Assembly (NCBI GenBank): GCA_001931905.2
Contig: MSJI02000196.1
Location: forward strand, 1-64,000
Direction: 5' to 3'
From: Cladosporium sp. IMV 00045
Taxonomy: Eukaryota; Ascomycota; Dothideomycetes; Cladosporiales; Cladosporiaceae
DNA: 64,000 nt
Both the position numbers and the translations under genes were made by a program. Below the pieces are notes generated by a model. The model made no database searches. It was not told the DNA's origin and saw nothing but the letters and a program-made list of their open reading frames with translations. This document shows, in pieces, positions 1-10,711 of this stretch. The stretch's first letter is position 1. Each line of letters starts with the position of its first letter.

Positions 1-2
1 TC

Positions 3-293
3 TTGTTTTGGACCGTGAGGAAGGCGGATTTGGGGCTCGTGAGGGATGTTATGGGGAGGTGGCCGGGTTTGGGACGGGGGTTGAGACTTTTCGTTACTGA
101 TTCGAGGGAGGGAGAGGAGCTTGATTTGGGAGATGGGGAGTTTGATGTTCAGCGACGGAGGTTGAGGAGGCAGGATCTGATTGTCGATGAAGGTGTGCGG
201 AGATACTATCTTTGCACTGCAACGCCGATGAGGAAGCAGTTGATGGAGTGGCTTGAGGGGAAGGAGATGATCTTTGAGGACTTCAATTTTTAG
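3..293 (+). CDS. FNR-like oxidoreductase, NAD-binding C-terminal end (5' truncated)
   Basis: Only the last 96 codons are inside the window; the reading frame is open to the left edge and ends at TAG 291-293. The peptide begins LFWTVRKADLGLV and ends with YYLCTATPMRKQLMEWL followed by an acidic tail and a terminal aromatic. This is the layout of the NAD(P)-binding lobe of ferredoxin-NADP-reductase-like proteins, where a C-G/T-P-xx-M motif contacts the nicotinamide and the chain ends shortly after. It resembles the OXNAD1-type oxidoreductases of fungi, which are probably mitochondrial. The FAD-binding half is not visible, so substrate and partner cannot be named. It converges on the deubiquitinase gene, with about 0.9 kb between the two stops. 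Confidence 0.6.
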   Translation: MFWTVRKADLGLVRDVMGRWPGLGRGLRLFVTDSREGEELDLGDGEFDVQRRRLRRQDLIVDEGVRRYYLCTATPMRKQLMEWLEGKEMIFEDFNF

Positions 294-1197
294 ATTTTAT
301 TTGAACGATTGAATGAATAGGAACTCTGCATAATGACAGGCGTCTCGCGAAACAAGAATATCAGAAATTCCGTCCTCACCAGTGCCACAGAATAATCGTG
401 GGAATCTCGAGCAATGGATGCTAACATATCTTGCACTTCATCAACGACACACGCCATCAAGGAGCACTACCCACTCCCACAGCCCAGCAAAGAACAAGAA
501 ATCACATTGAGAATCCACAAAAGCACAGAATACCATCACAACCAGAGCAACAGCACGCCAGCGCCAACAAATATCCATCCCTCAGACTTAATCGCCTGGA
601 CATGGTAACACCAACCCTAACCCTACGCACCCCAAGCCCAACACGAACACATCACCCTACTTTCAAAGGTATCCCACGTCTAACGAATAAACCATTGCGA
701 ATACTGCAAAATACAAAAGCAGGTCCTCCACTTGTTCACCACTTTCAATCAACGCATCGGGCAACGCGCGCCCTCTTGCATGAGATGATAACAAGCATTT
801 CTCCAGACAGAATGCTCTCGATACAGCCAAACGTGGGATTGAGTGGAGAATAGGATCAGGAAATGAAACGAACAAAAGTAAAAAGGACCAAATGATCGAA
901 AAGTCACATCAAAGCGACCACAGGTTTTGTTACTGCGCTGTCTTCATCTCAACACCATCCGAATAACCCCATGCAAGCACCACCGATCTCAAAAGAAAAT
1001 GCGTGTACGCTATCCATCAAACGAAAAACCAAACAAATCAGCTGGAGAAAAACCGCAATATCATTCCCCAACATCTCATTCATTCATCGACGCAATGCAC
1101 CTGCAACAAAGAACAGACGACACCATCATGACCCAACCATATAAGCATACATTTACCCAAACCCACACCCCATCTCCCCTCATCCAATCCATCAACC
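294..1197. other. convergent intergenic region, nothing recognised
   Basis: This 0.9 kb lies between two stop codons facing each other, so it should hold two 3' UTRs and terminators. It is rich in CA/AC-type sequence. The open frames inside it are short, low in complexity and overlap on both strands, so I do not call a gene. Confidence 0.6.
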
Positions 1198-4100
1198 CTA
1201 CAACCTCCCCTCCCCACCCGCCCCCCTTTCATAAAACAGAATATACGCCTCCTTATTCTGCAACCCCACCGGCTCAATCTCCCTAACGACCGTATCGTTA
1301 TACTTCCGCCAGACCTTCTTCATCCTATCCCGCGCAGCAGTGGTGTAGTGCCCATGCGTCAAATCACCCCCGATATGCTGCAAAACCGCATAAGCATCAT
1401 ACGAGAACGGAGGCGTCATGGCCGGATCGGGGGCTTTCTCGAAATCGCTGCCCAGCTTCGCGATGCGCTGCGCCTCCTCCGCATCAGGGGAAGGGAGGGT
1501 GTAGGGCGACATGTCTAACCCGCGCAAAGGGAAGTCGATCACAGTGTGCACTTTGCGCGCGGCGCGGCCGTAGTCGTCGTTGCGGAAGCGCTTGAGGTGG
1601 ATGACCAAGTACTGGGGCAGGCGGGTGAAGGTGATCTGCTTGGAGGCCTCGCGGTGGACGTTGCAGCGAGGGCAGATCCAGCGCTCTTCGCCGCCGAGGG
1701 GCTCGTCGCGGCAGAACTGCGCGAGGCATTGTTGAAGAGTCGCCGTGCCGGAGTGCGGGATTTCCACGCTGATGGACGAGAAGAACTCCCACGTCGTGCT
1801 GACGAAGGAGCACGTGCGGCACCGTAAGCGGGACATGGTCTGGCCGCCGAAGAGGTCGTAGATGGGCGAGTGTTCGCGGTGCAGGTGGCGTTGCCACTCG
1901 CGCTTGGAGGCGAGGGATTTGGGGAGGTTTTCCCGGAAGAGTTCTTGTTGCGGGGTGAGGTTTTGGAGGATCGTGCGGTCCCAGTTGGCGTTGAGGTCTT
2001 CGTGCAGGGTTTCGATCATGAATTCGAGGAATTGCTTGGCGTCTTGCTGCACGTCGTTTTTCCAGTCGCTGTTCAGGCGGCCGCAGAAGGTGCGGAATGT
2101 CGTTGGTTTGATGCTGGAGACGTCGCCTTTCCATAGACTTCGGATCAGGTTGCTGTACAATTCGGGCATGACGCCTTTGCTGCCTTTCCAATTGCGCTGC
2201 ACAGCTCGCTTGAATCCATCGCTCAGGAATATCAGACTCAGTGGTGTAGTCGCAGATAGAGCCTGCACGGTGGAGTTCATGTAGCAAGTGACGCCGAAGT
2301 TGATCAGTCCAGTCTTGGGCAGGGTCATAGTCGAGGAGCGGAGCTTGGGCGGCACATAAGGCATAAGTCCATCTGACCTTCCTGGTGCCGCGCTTTGAGA
2401 AGCATTCCGATCGCTGACACCCGTGTAGCTCATCCTCGGCGCCGCGGGCGCGGGCCTTGTTGGAGCTTGAGGGTACTGCGATGGTGATGGTGCGGATGGG
2501 TAGTTGGGAATTTTAGCTGGCGGAGCGGGTGCCTTTCTTGATGGCATCTGAGATCTCATGAAGCCTGGCTGGCTGTCGATTGCACTGGCATCCGGGTAGC
2601 GCTGGTTGAATTCGTCGATCGCAGCTCGGCTCAACCGGTCTTGTTCTGCTTCATCCTCACCATCCTCTTCCTCTTCTACGACTGGTGCCTGAGGGGCCGA
2701 CACGCTCTCTTGTCTTGCTCGAGCCAGCCAAGCCTGCTCTTCGTCTTGACCGAGAGGAGCGAAGTCTTGCACTCGTCGTTTGGGTAGACGAAGATGGCTG
2801 CCAGTGCCTGTACCGGCCATTGGCCGACGAGATATGGGGCGTCCAGGTTTGGATCTTGAGAGAGTATTTGAAGTTGCCAGCGCTTGTTGTCCGACAAGGT
2901 CACTCCACGCATCGATCCCGCCGATTAAGAGCATAGGTGGCTGTCTCAGTGGCTTTTCTTGGTTGAAGTCGTGGAGTGCTTCGTGCAAATTCTTGAGCTT
3001 CATCGCACGCTCGCTTGTTGGATCGGAAAGATACCTGTCCGATTGCATGTCGTTGTCGTAGTAAACCACAAGATCGAACAGATGTCGGTTGTCGAACATT
3101 TCCTGTTCATTCTCGGGTGATAGGATTAGTGAATCGAGAAGTTGCTCGGCACTCATGCCAGGCTGCAAGCTCATAGGCTCGATGCACATGACGTTTTGTG
3201 AATAGATGTGCCCTTGATCGAAGTCTGCGCGCGGTCGTACGTCGATCAACAGGACAGAGAATCGTGGGAGATAGTCAAACAATCTTTCCGTACTGCATCG
3301 GGTCTCCTTGGCACTTTGTGAGGGTCTCAGGTTAGACATGGAGTTGGCCATAGTATCCTCGGAACCGGCCTGAGGAAAGTATTCTCCACTATCTTGCAGT
3401 CCATTTGGTGCTCGTGCTGAAGCTGAAGATGAAACTGTTGATGTCCGTCGATATTCGCTGGAAGCCAGACTTCGGGCGCTGTGCCTTGGTGGCGCAACAT
3501 TTCCAGTTGTATGCATGTTTCGAGCCGGGCTGTAAGTCGGACTAGGGGCCTTTGGCATTGCTGCAGCAAAACTCGTGTCCAGAGGTAGCTTGGCTGGTAG
3601 CGATGGCCCTCCGTTCGGCATCCCGCGAGGACCGAGAGGCTTGCTGTTCGCGCCACTTTGCTTGACGACATTCTCGAAAGAATTACGACCATTCCAGTCG
3701 GTTGCTGACGGCATGAGTATTGGCGAACTGTGCACTGACGAATTCGAGCCTCGTGAGTCTGGTCTTGCGGTCTCGGTCGCGCTTGACTGCATTCGTAGGC
3801 GGGCAAAACGATCGTTAAGTGCATCGGCTGGGCTGCTTCGCTGAAAGCCATTCAATGCAGCACCACCTTGAGACAGCGCGCGTCCGTGAAGGGATTCTGG
3901 CTTGGGAGAGACCGAAGGCTTGACCTTGTGTGAGCCGTTCATACCCTGGGCCTCTGCGTTCGATTGAGGGTAAGGAGCTTTTGTCGCGTAGTCTCGCTGA
4001 CTCTCTGATTGCGATCGTGCGTGGTTGATCTTTGTTTGGTAGCCCTTTGGTAGTACCCCACTCCTCTTGTTGTTGTTCTCAATTATGCCTTTGATGCCCA

Positions 4101-4485
4101 TGTATTGTGCATTCCACTGCACCAAGGTGTTCTTGACCTGTTTGTATTGCCTGTCCCAGCCTTGATCCATATCCATGTCCAGCATTTTGCCATTCCGTGG
4201 GATGACATCTATCGCAATCTCATATGCGCGCAAATATTCCACAAAAGCCATGTCAGGCCGCCTGGCATCTAGTAAGGACTTGGCCTCTTGCAAGGCAGAT
4301 GTCGCAGTGTTGAGCAGCCTGGCAGGCGAATCGCTTGCCTTGAATCCATCCTGAGCTTTTGCCTGAAGATCCTGGATGTGCTCGTAGGGTTTATCGGCGC
4401 CGCCGTTGAAGCTGGGTGTTCTCGAGCCATTACTGTAGCCTGGAGGACCTGACGGCGGGCTCGGCAGAGACGCCGCCGCGCTCAT
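1198..4485 (-). CDS. doa4: ubiquitin carboxyl-terminal hydrolase with rhodanese domain (Doa4/Ubp4/USP8 type)
   Basis: Single-exon gene of 1095 aa. I start at ATG 4485 because the longer frame begins with GTG three codons upstream. Order of parts: an N-terminal helical region (about 30-140) like the MIT/USP8-dimerisation segment; a Ser/Pro-rich linker; a rhodanese-like domain (about 400-540, with LLIDVRPRADFDQGHI); a second Pro-rich linker; then a USP catalytic domain from about 725 to the end. In the USP part I see the Cys box GLINFGVTCYMNS with nucleophile Cys734 and oxyanion Asn729, the zinc ribbon pairs Cys889/892 and Cys938/941, and the His box GGDLTHGHYTTAA with His1046. Family members remove ubiquitin from cargo at the late endosome before it enters multivesicular bodies. 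It is transcribed away from vps27, another gene of the same pathway, across a 660 bp shared promoter. The domain call is firm; the exact orthology (Doa4 versus Ubp5/Ubp7) is inferred. Confidence 0.9.
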   Translation of the reverse strand: MSAAASLPSPPSGPPGYSNGSRTPSFNGGADKPYEHIQDLQAKAQDGFKASDSPARLLNTATSALQEAKSLLDARRPDMAFVEYLRAYEIAIDVIPRNGKMLDMDMDQGWDRQYKQVKNTLVQWNAQYMGIKGIIENNNKRSGVLPKGYQTKINHARSQSESQRDYATKAPYPQSNAEAQGMNGSHKVKPSVSPKPESLHGRALSQGGAALNGFQRSSPADALNDRFARLRMQSSATETARPDSRGSNSSVHSSPILMPSATDWNGRNSFENVVKQSGANSKPLGPRGMPNGGPSLPAKLPLDTSFAAAMPKAPSPTYSPARNMHTTGNVAPPRHSARSLASSEYRRTSTVSSSASARAPNGLQDSGEYFPQAGSEDTMANSMSNLRPSQSAKETRCSTERLFDYLPRFSVLLIDVRPRADFDQGHIYSQNVMCIEPMSLQPGMSAEQLLDSLILSPENEQEMFDNRHLFDLVVYYDNDMQSDRYLSDPTSERAMKLKNLHEALHDFNQEKPLRQPPMLLIGGIDAWSDLVGQQALATSNTLSRSKPGRPISRRPMAGTGTGSHLRLPKRRVQDFAPLGQDEEQAWLARARQESVSAPQAPVVEEEEDGEDEAEQDRLSRAAIDEFNQRYPDASAIDSQPGFMRSQMPSRKAPAPPAKIPNYPSAPSPSQYPQAPTRPAPAAPRMSYTGVSDRNASQSAAPGRSDGLMPYVPPKLRSSTMTLPKTGLINFGVTCYMNSTVQALSATTPLSLIFLSDGFKRAVQRNWKGSKGVMPELYSNLIRSLWKGDVSSIKPTTFRTFCGRLNSDWKNDVQQDAKQFLEFMIETLHEDLNANWDRTILQNLTPQQELFRENLPKSLASKREWQRHLHREHSPIYDLFGGQTMSRLRCRTCSFVSTTWEFFSSISVEIPHSGTATLQQCLAQFCRDEPLGGEERWICPRCNVHREASKQITFTRLPQYLVIHLKRFRNDDYGRAARKVHTVIDFPLRGLDMSPYTLPSPDAEEAQRIAKLGSDFEKAPDPAMTPPFSYDAYAVLQHIGGDLTHGHYTTAARDRMKKVWRKYNDTVVREIEPVGLQNKEAYILFYERGAGGEGRL

Positions 4486-5145
4486 TGTGTGCACTATAGC
4501 AGTGGACAGATTATATTCTCATGGCGCGGGAGAGGTTGGTGGAGGAGAGGCGTGGCGTCTCGGCGATTGCTCGAGAATTGCGTATGCGCGCTTGTGCAGG
4601 CGGTGGAAGCCGAGGGTGGGATGTGTGAGAGAGAAGGGTGGTGGCTGTGAATGCAGATGAGATGCTATTTTTCGTCTGTATCGTGACTTCGTGAAGTGTG
4701 AGGAGGTGTGAGGAGGTGTGAAGAGGGAGGGAGGGAGGAGTGTAGATGGCAGGTGAAAGGTAGAACAAAGAAGTTGAAGAGTAGGTAGGTAATGAGGTAG
4801 TGTCGGTGGTGGTAGAGATGTGAGTGGCTCTCGGAACTTCCCCAGAACCTGGAGAAAGTGACGCATTTGCTTTGGCCGGGCGTTGTGGCGGTGGCTTGCT
4901 TGATGACAGTCCACGGGTAGTAGTGTTAGGTAGCAGCAACGAAGCTCTCTACACGCCTATCTACATCTAATCAACCACTCCCTCTTCACACTTTTCGTAT
5001 ATATCGCACGCATTGAGTGAATCTATCCTCGGATACCCTGCCACACATATCGCTGGATATAATCCATTCCTCGTCACCCGTGGCACGGGAGCCTGCAGCA
5101 GAGGGACAAGGTCCCAAACAACACATACATACACACCCTCACACC
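4486..5145. promoter_or_regulatory. shared divergent promoter of deubiquitinase and vps27
   Basis: 660 bp between two start codons pointing away from each other. It contains a GTGTGAGGAG/GAGGGAGG purine-rich tract around 4690-4740. An in-frame extension of vps27 upstream to 5017 exists, but the ATG at 5146 sits in CACCATGG and opens the VHS domain directly, so the upstream part is taken as 5' UTR. Confidence 0.6.
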
Positions 5146-7368
5146 ATGGCGTCCTGGTTTGGCGGCTCCAGCAATACTGAGCTGGATGCTCAGATCGAGC
5201 GCGCTACCTCCAGCTCGCTGGAAGATATTGCGCTCAACCTGGAAATCAGCGATATCATCCGCAGCAAGACCGTCCAGCCCAAGGAGGCCATGCGCAGTCT
5301 GAAGCGCCGCATAGGCAACAGGAACCCCAACATCCAGCTCGCCGCTCTCAACCTCACCGACACTTGTGCCAAGAATGGAGGCAGCCATTTCATGCAAGAG
5401 ATTGCCAGCAGGGAATTCATGGACAACCTGGTCAGCTTGCTGAAGGCATACGGTGGACCGGAACTGAACGGAGACGTGAGACGGAAGATTCTCGAGTTGA
5501 TCCAGAACTGGGCCGCCGGCGCGCAAGGGAAAGACAGCTTGACTTATCTGACTGAGTGTTACCGAACGCTACAGCACGAAGGCTTCGACTTCCCTCCCCG
5601 ACAAGACGTCGCCAGCAGCATGTTCGACAGCTCCGCCCCGCCAGAGTGGACCGACTCCGACGTCTGCATGCGCTGCCGCGAGAGGTTCACCTTCACAAAC
5701 CGCAAACATCACTGCAGAAATTGTGGCAATGTCTTCTGCGGCACTTGCAGCTCGAAGAACCTTCCTTTGCCGCATCTGGGTATCATGCAGCCGGTCAGAG
5801 TCGATGATGGATGCTACGCCAAGCTGAGTGACAAGTCTCGCGGAACACCAGGCCCCCAGAGCCCGCATGCGAACAAGAAGACGTTATGGCAAGGCTCAAA
5901 CGCTGGTGGCGAGAGGATGCAACCTCGCGGAGCGCGAGTGGACGACAGCTTTGACGCAGATCTCAAGCGCGCTTTGGAGATGAGCTTGGAGGAGTCAAAG
6001 GGACATAGTGGTGCCGGATACGTGCCTCAGCCAGCAGTTCCAAATCATTCAAAGCCGCAGACAAACGGTGCGAGCAAGACCGGGCCCCAGAACGAGGAAG
6101 AGGAAGATGCAGACTTGAAGGCGGCCATCGCAGCAAGCATGCAGGACATGGAGGAGCAGAAGAAGGCGCACGCGAAGCAGCTGAAGGAGCAGACATCTTC
6201 GAGTGCAGCACCAGCACAGTTCAAGCCGAACAATCAGCACGAGCTGACATTGGTGGAGATGGAGAATATCAACTTGTTCTCTACCCTGGTAGACAGACTT
6301 CAGCACCAACCACCAGGCACCATTCTCCGGGAACCGCAGATCCAGGAACTGTACGAAAGCATTGGCGCGTTAAGGCCCAAGCTTGCCAGGACTTATGGCG
6401 AAACTATGAGCAAACACGATACCCTTCTCGATCTCCACTCCAAGCTGGCAACCGTCGTTCGCTACTACGACCGCATGCTCGAGGAGAGGCTGAACAATAC
6501 CTACCATTCCAGTCGATTCGGTGCACCAAACCGGGCAAGCATGTACCCAAACATTTCTGCTGGCCCTGTTAACCCTCAAGGCGGTATGGAAAGCTACTAC
6601 TCTGGAAATGCACCTCAGTTCGATAACTACGGCCCACCTCCTCAACAACAAGGTGGCTATGGAGGATACCCGCAACCTCAGCAAGCGCAGGCGCCATACC
6701 CAGAGCCGTATCCTGACATGAACAGAATGTCACAAGTCTACGCCCAGCAAGCACCCGAAACGCCGTACTCCCAGAACCAACCCCAACCCTACCCACCTCA
6801 AACCCAGGCACCGCCGCAACAACATTACCAACAAGCACCACCGCACGAAACCCAACCACCCCAGCGCCGCCAGTCCTCCCACCACTACTCGCAGCCCTCA
6901 TCGCAATACGCCCCCTCGCATACCTCCCAAAACTCCAACCCGGCCATCTCCTCCCCACCCCCCTCCGACCCTTCAGCATCCTTCTACTACGCCGACCAAC
7001 AACAGCAACAGCAACAACAGCCCTCAGCCCCCCAAACGGCCAGCCCAGAACTTTACGCCCAACAACCAGCCCATCCCCAACACCAACAACAACAACCCTA
7101 CCCCTCCACCCCGTACCCGTCCCAAGACGTTCCCCAGCAACAGCAACAGCAGCCTCCCCAACGCCAATCTTCCCACTCCTACTACCAACAACCACAACAG
7201 CAACAGCCGCAACAAGCAGCGTACCCTCACCTCGCCCAACAGCAGCAGCAACAGCAGCAATGGCCCCAACCCCCCGCCGCGGCCGCGGGGTACGGGCAGG
7301 AAAGCTTCCCCGCGGCGCCGCAGCATGCGCCGAACGTGCCGAAGGAGGAGAGTTTGATTGAGCTTTGA
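5146..7368 (+). CDS. vps27: ESCRT-0 subunit Vps27 (VHS-FYVE-UIM)
   Basis: 740 aa, no intron. It binds ubiquitinated membrane cargo and PI3P on endosomes and starts the ESCRT pathway. A VHS domain covers about 1-145. A FYVE zinc finger (about 168-230) carries the basic signature RKHHCRNCG. Two ubiquitin-interacting motifs follow ([15 protein letters not shown] near 268 and [15 protein letters not shown] near 321). A helical segment (about 365-480) fits the Hse1-binding/GAT-like core. The last 250 residues are Gln/Pro-rich with several CAA/CAG runs, and the chain ends in LIEL, a clathrin-box-like peptide. One oddity: the seventh FYVE zinc ligand position reads VRVDDGCY, with Asp where many family members have Cys. 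I believe fungal Vps27 proteins may share this but cannot confirm it here. Start chosen at the Kozak-like CACCATGG. Confidence 0.95.
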   Translation: MASWFGGSSNTELDAQIERATSSSLEDIALNLEISDIIRSKTVQPKEAMRSLKRRIGNRNPNIQLAALNLTDTCAKNGGSHFMQEIASREFMDNLVSLLKAYGGPELNGDVRRKILELIQNWAAGAQGKDSLTYLTECYRTLQHEGFDFPPRQDVASSMFDSSAPPEWTDSDVCMRCRERFTFTNRKHHCRNCGNVFCGTCSSKNLPLPHLGIMQPVRVDDGCYAKLSDKSRGTPGPQSPHANKKTLWQGSNAGGERMQPRGARVDDSFDADLKRALEMSLEESKGHSGAGYVPQPAVPNHSKPQTNGASKTGPQNEEEEDADLKAAIAASMQDMEEQKKAHAKQLKEQTSSSAAPAQFKPNNQHELTLVEMENINLFSTLVDRLQHQPPGTILREPQIQELYESIGALRPKLARTYGETMSKHDTLLDLHSKLATVVRYYDRMLEERLNNTYHSSRFGAPNRASMYPNISAGPVNPQGGMESYYSGNAPQFDNYGPPPQQQGGYGGYPQPQQAQAPYPEPYPDMNRMSQVYAQQAPETPYSQNQPQPYPPQTQAPPQQHYQQAPPHETQPPQRRQSSHHYSQPSSQYAPSHTSQNSNPAISSPPPSDPSASFYYADQQQQQQQQPSAPQTASPELYAQQPAHPQHQQQQPYPSTPYPSQDVPQQQQQQPPQRQSSHSYYQQPQQQQPQQAAYPHLAQQQQQQQQWPQPPAAAAGYGQESFPAAPQHAPNVPKEESLIEL

Positions 7369-8171
7369 GGGGGTTGGGAGGATAGGAGGATGAGAGGAGG
7401 AGAAGTGTGGAGAGAAAGTGTTGTGTTGTGATGTGTAGTGGAGTGGAGTGGATTTGTATGTACATATATCAGATGTCTTTAGCCTTCCACTCACTCTGAC
7501 CCGTGGCTTTTGCTTTTGCTTTTTTCCCTCGCTCGCGAGCGTTCAGGTCTCGCTATCGTTTCTGCGTGCGTGTAGTGTTGTAAGTTATAAGTAGGCAGGT
7601 AGTGTGGTGTAGACCGTAGAAATAAGCAATGCAGGCGTCTGATAGATCCTGGCTGAGGGGAAAGGGGAAGGCGAACGAGAGGCACACCTCAACGTGAAAG
7701 CCCAAAGTCGAAAGGAAAGAGGAGAAGAATAGACATTTGGCTGAGCTTCGCGAGTGGTAACGTAGCTTGTGTGTTTTTTCCATTTTGACTACCTTAGCTA
7801 TCTAAAGGTCTTTGCGACTGGAATGATCAGTCACCGTTCCCTTCTCTCCAGCCTGATTCCAAAAGTGGGAATGCGAGGAGCAAAGACCCAAAAACGCCTG
7901 GGTCCCTCTTGTGAAAACGAGTGAAGGGCAACCCCGGGTCTTTCGTTGTTCTGTGCGGCGAGGAAGGTTCGAAGAAGTGTGAGTGAGTGAGTGAAAAGAA
8001 ACCCCATTTTCCTCCTTCGCCCCGTTTCTTGAGAAAGGTTCGATGATGTGAGAGCGAGTGAGTGAGGAGGAACCCCGTTTCCACCCTTCGCTCCGTGCGA
8101 TGAGCAAGATTCGATGATAAACAAGCAAGGATCGTTACCGTCGAACTCACTTCTTCCAAAATCCCACAGCT
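7369..8171. other. convergent intergenic region with a 71-bp tandem repeat
   Basis: 0.8 kb between the stop of vps27 and the stop of the dynamin-like gene. Apart from the imperfect tandem repeat listed separately, I see only short purine-rich sequence expected of 3' UTRs. The overlapping minus-strand frames here are products of the repeat and are not called. Confidence 0.6.
7915..8120. repeat. imperfect tandem repeat, period 71 bp, about 2.5 to 3 copies
   Basis: The motif GGTTCGA(A/T)GA recurs at 7966 and 8037, and as GATTCGATGA at 8108, exactly 71 bp apart each time. Each unit then holds GTGAGTGAGTG, an AACCCC block and CTTCGC/CTCCGT. The two full units (7966-8036, 8037-8107) are clearly related; the unit before 7966 is more diverged. 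Non-coding, in the 3' intergenic space. Confidence 0.75.
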
Positions 8172-10711
8172 CTAAGCGTGCAGACTATTGAGCTCCGCCA
8201 GAGCTTTCTCCAACCTCTCCTTCTCAGCCGTCAACTTGGCCCTCTCCGCCTCGCGCTGCGGGTCCTCCGCCAGCAGGAGCGCACACTCCTGCGCATCATC
8301 CGCGTGCAACTCCTCAAGCAGCGTACGCGACACGTCCTCGCGCAGCGGTCTCATGACGCCGCGCTCGATGCTCTTGGCGATGGTGTCGATGAAGCACATG
8401 GAAGCGGTGTCGTAGTATGTCGTGATGGTGGCTGCGCATTCGAGTTCGATGGCCCATTCGTCGTCGCTCAAGTGCGCTTGCGTCCAGACCAGGTCGCGAG
8501 CTTTCTCGGCGCGCTTATCGTTGGGGGTGGGTTTGGGCTTGCCTGCTTCGTGCGTGTCGAAGTATTCTTTTGTGCGCTGCAGACGGCGAGCGCTTTCGAC
8601 TTCGCGCAGGCGTCCGGCTCTGACGGCGGTCCATTTGCTGCAGGTTACGGGACGCTCTTGCTCGCAGAGAAGGAGGTATTTGATGTGGTCGGTTTGAGCG
8701 CGCATGATTTTGTTGACGAGGCTGGTCAGAGTCTCGGTGGTGCGTGTGTAGAAGCGTGTGGCGCGGCGGCCGGCGAGATCCTGTGCGATGGACTCTTGGA
8801 TCTGAGTGAGGATTTTGCTGGCAATGTCTTTCAGCATGCGTTCGACGAAGACGTCCCAGTTAGAGAGCGCTTGGAGGATCAGGCGGTCGGTGACTTTGGA
8901 GTTGATCGAGCCTGGAACGCCGCTGGTGTTGCCGCAGTCGTATTCCGCGCGAAGAGCATCGAGAGTGTATCGCGGCTTTTGAACTGCAGGCGCAGATGGT
9001 TCTTGTTTGACGCGTCGGTGAGAAGACGGTGTGGCTTCGGCGTTGCGCTTTCTAGAAGTAGTGGGCGTAATTGCGTTTGCAAACCTCTGAGGCAAAGGAT
9101 TGGGCGTAGGATCTGGCATGTCTTCATCATCCGATGATAAAACGACGGAAGGCGCCTTCCATCCAGGCGTCTTCCAATCAAAAGTTGGCTTGTAATCCGC
9201 GAGCTGCTTCCTGCATTCCAAGATGACTGCATGGACATCGTGACGGAACACGTTGGTGTCTCCGTCTGCCTTGACATGGTCGGAAATGGTGGAAGCAAGC
9301 TTGCTAATCTCGCTGAAGACGGTGAGCGTGGGATGAGTCGGGCGATCGGGGAAGAGTAAAAGTTGCGCGCTGATGTCGGAGAGTCTGTTGCCAACGCGGG
9401 CCAAGACCTCTGGAAGTCTAGGATGAAAATTAGCAGGGTCACTACTAGCTCGAGTCTTCTGGGGTACTTACTCTCCACGGATGTGGTCAGTCAAACTGAG
9501 TGAGATTGCCTCCTGCAGTCTTGGAATGCCGAAGCGCGGCTGCAAATCAGAAGCAAAGGTGTTCCACGGCTCGCGGCCGAACAGTTTCGCTTCGGATTCC
9601 CTAGCATCAACGCCGTTCTGAATCTCTTCCTGAGACAACAGCTTCACCGCAAACCATCCACGACCGAGTGAGAATCTGCCGTGCATGATATCCTTGATGT
9701 AATCCATCTTGAGGGGAGATGCAAGATCCGTCTTCGTCAAAACTCCCAGCGTGCGGGTCTCTGCCTTGCAATTCTTGATGATACCGAGAGTTTTGGAGGT
9801 CTCAACATCTTGATCGGCTCCGCAGGCCAGCAAGACGAGCGTCTTCTCGTCTTCGATATACTCAGAGATGAGCTTCTCAATCCACTTGACCAGTGCTTGA
9901 TCTTGGCCATCCTCGACTACCTGGATAGACCCGGGAAGATCGTAGAACGAGAGTTCTGGAAGTCCTGGACCTTGGATTTCCAGGCTGATGATATTCGGCG
10001 AGAAAGCGACTTGAAGAGGGTGCGGATAGGTAACGTCGGCGTTGAGAAATTCTTGTGGGTTGTGACGCGGATTGAGCACAGCCAATTGTGCTCTGCGAAG
10101 CATAATCTCGAGCTCAGCCTTGTTGGTGACGGTGACAAAGTGCGATATGACGGGCTGGTCACGTCGGCAAAAATGGCCGGTGCTATTGCGGTCATCGAAC
10201 CAGAAAGGTTGCTTGATAGACAGGACGCACTGCCATGTCCCAGTGAACGTCATTTGAGAGGAAGTAGTGATAAGGAAGGGGCATCTGCATAGGAAGTTAG
10301 GTACTGTAGACACGCATGAGGACAGTAAAATATATACCGAGTGCATGTGCCTTGGCCGCGAGGGAGTGAGATGTCGCACACTGCTTCGACAACAGAGCTT
10401 TTGCCGGCGGACTGATCTCCCACAATGACAAACTTTGGAAGTGAGGATAAAGTGGCGTCAATGCCCAAATCCTCGAGTTTCTTGATGACTTGGATGTGGT
10501 TGTGAGAATCGGCGCCAATAGAGTACATGGCGGCGTGGTCGCCGTTTGGGGGCGTCGCCTCCATGCTTGCTTGAGTCTCCGTCGGCGTGTCTGGGGCGGC
10601 AGATGCTGATGTCGTCGAGTGGATCGTCTGCGCACGACTGCTTGAGTTGAGGTTGGTGGAAGACGATACTGTTGGACCGTCGGTCTGTTCTGCTTTGATA
10701 GACCTGGTCAT
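8172..10711 (-). CDS. dynamin-family GTPase (Mx/dynamin-like)
   Basis: Three exons on the minus strand: 10338-10711, 9472-10284 and 8172-9417, with introns of 53 and 54 bp (GTATAT..CAG and GTAAGT..TAG). They give 810 aa. The first splice joins GQGTCT|R to CPFLITT, restoring the family sequence exactly, and the second joins DHIRGE to LPEVLARVG. GTPase motifs: P-loop GDQSAGKSS (98-106), switch Thr in RGQGTCTRCP, DLPGS, and TKTDLA. The stalk and a GTPase effector-type helical region fill the C-terminal half. No PH or proline-rich domain is seen, which sets it apart from classical endocytic dynamin and is closer to the Mx-like dynamins common in filamentous fungi. The first 75 residues are Ser/Thr-rich and disordered. 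Membrane target unknown. Confidence 0.9.
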
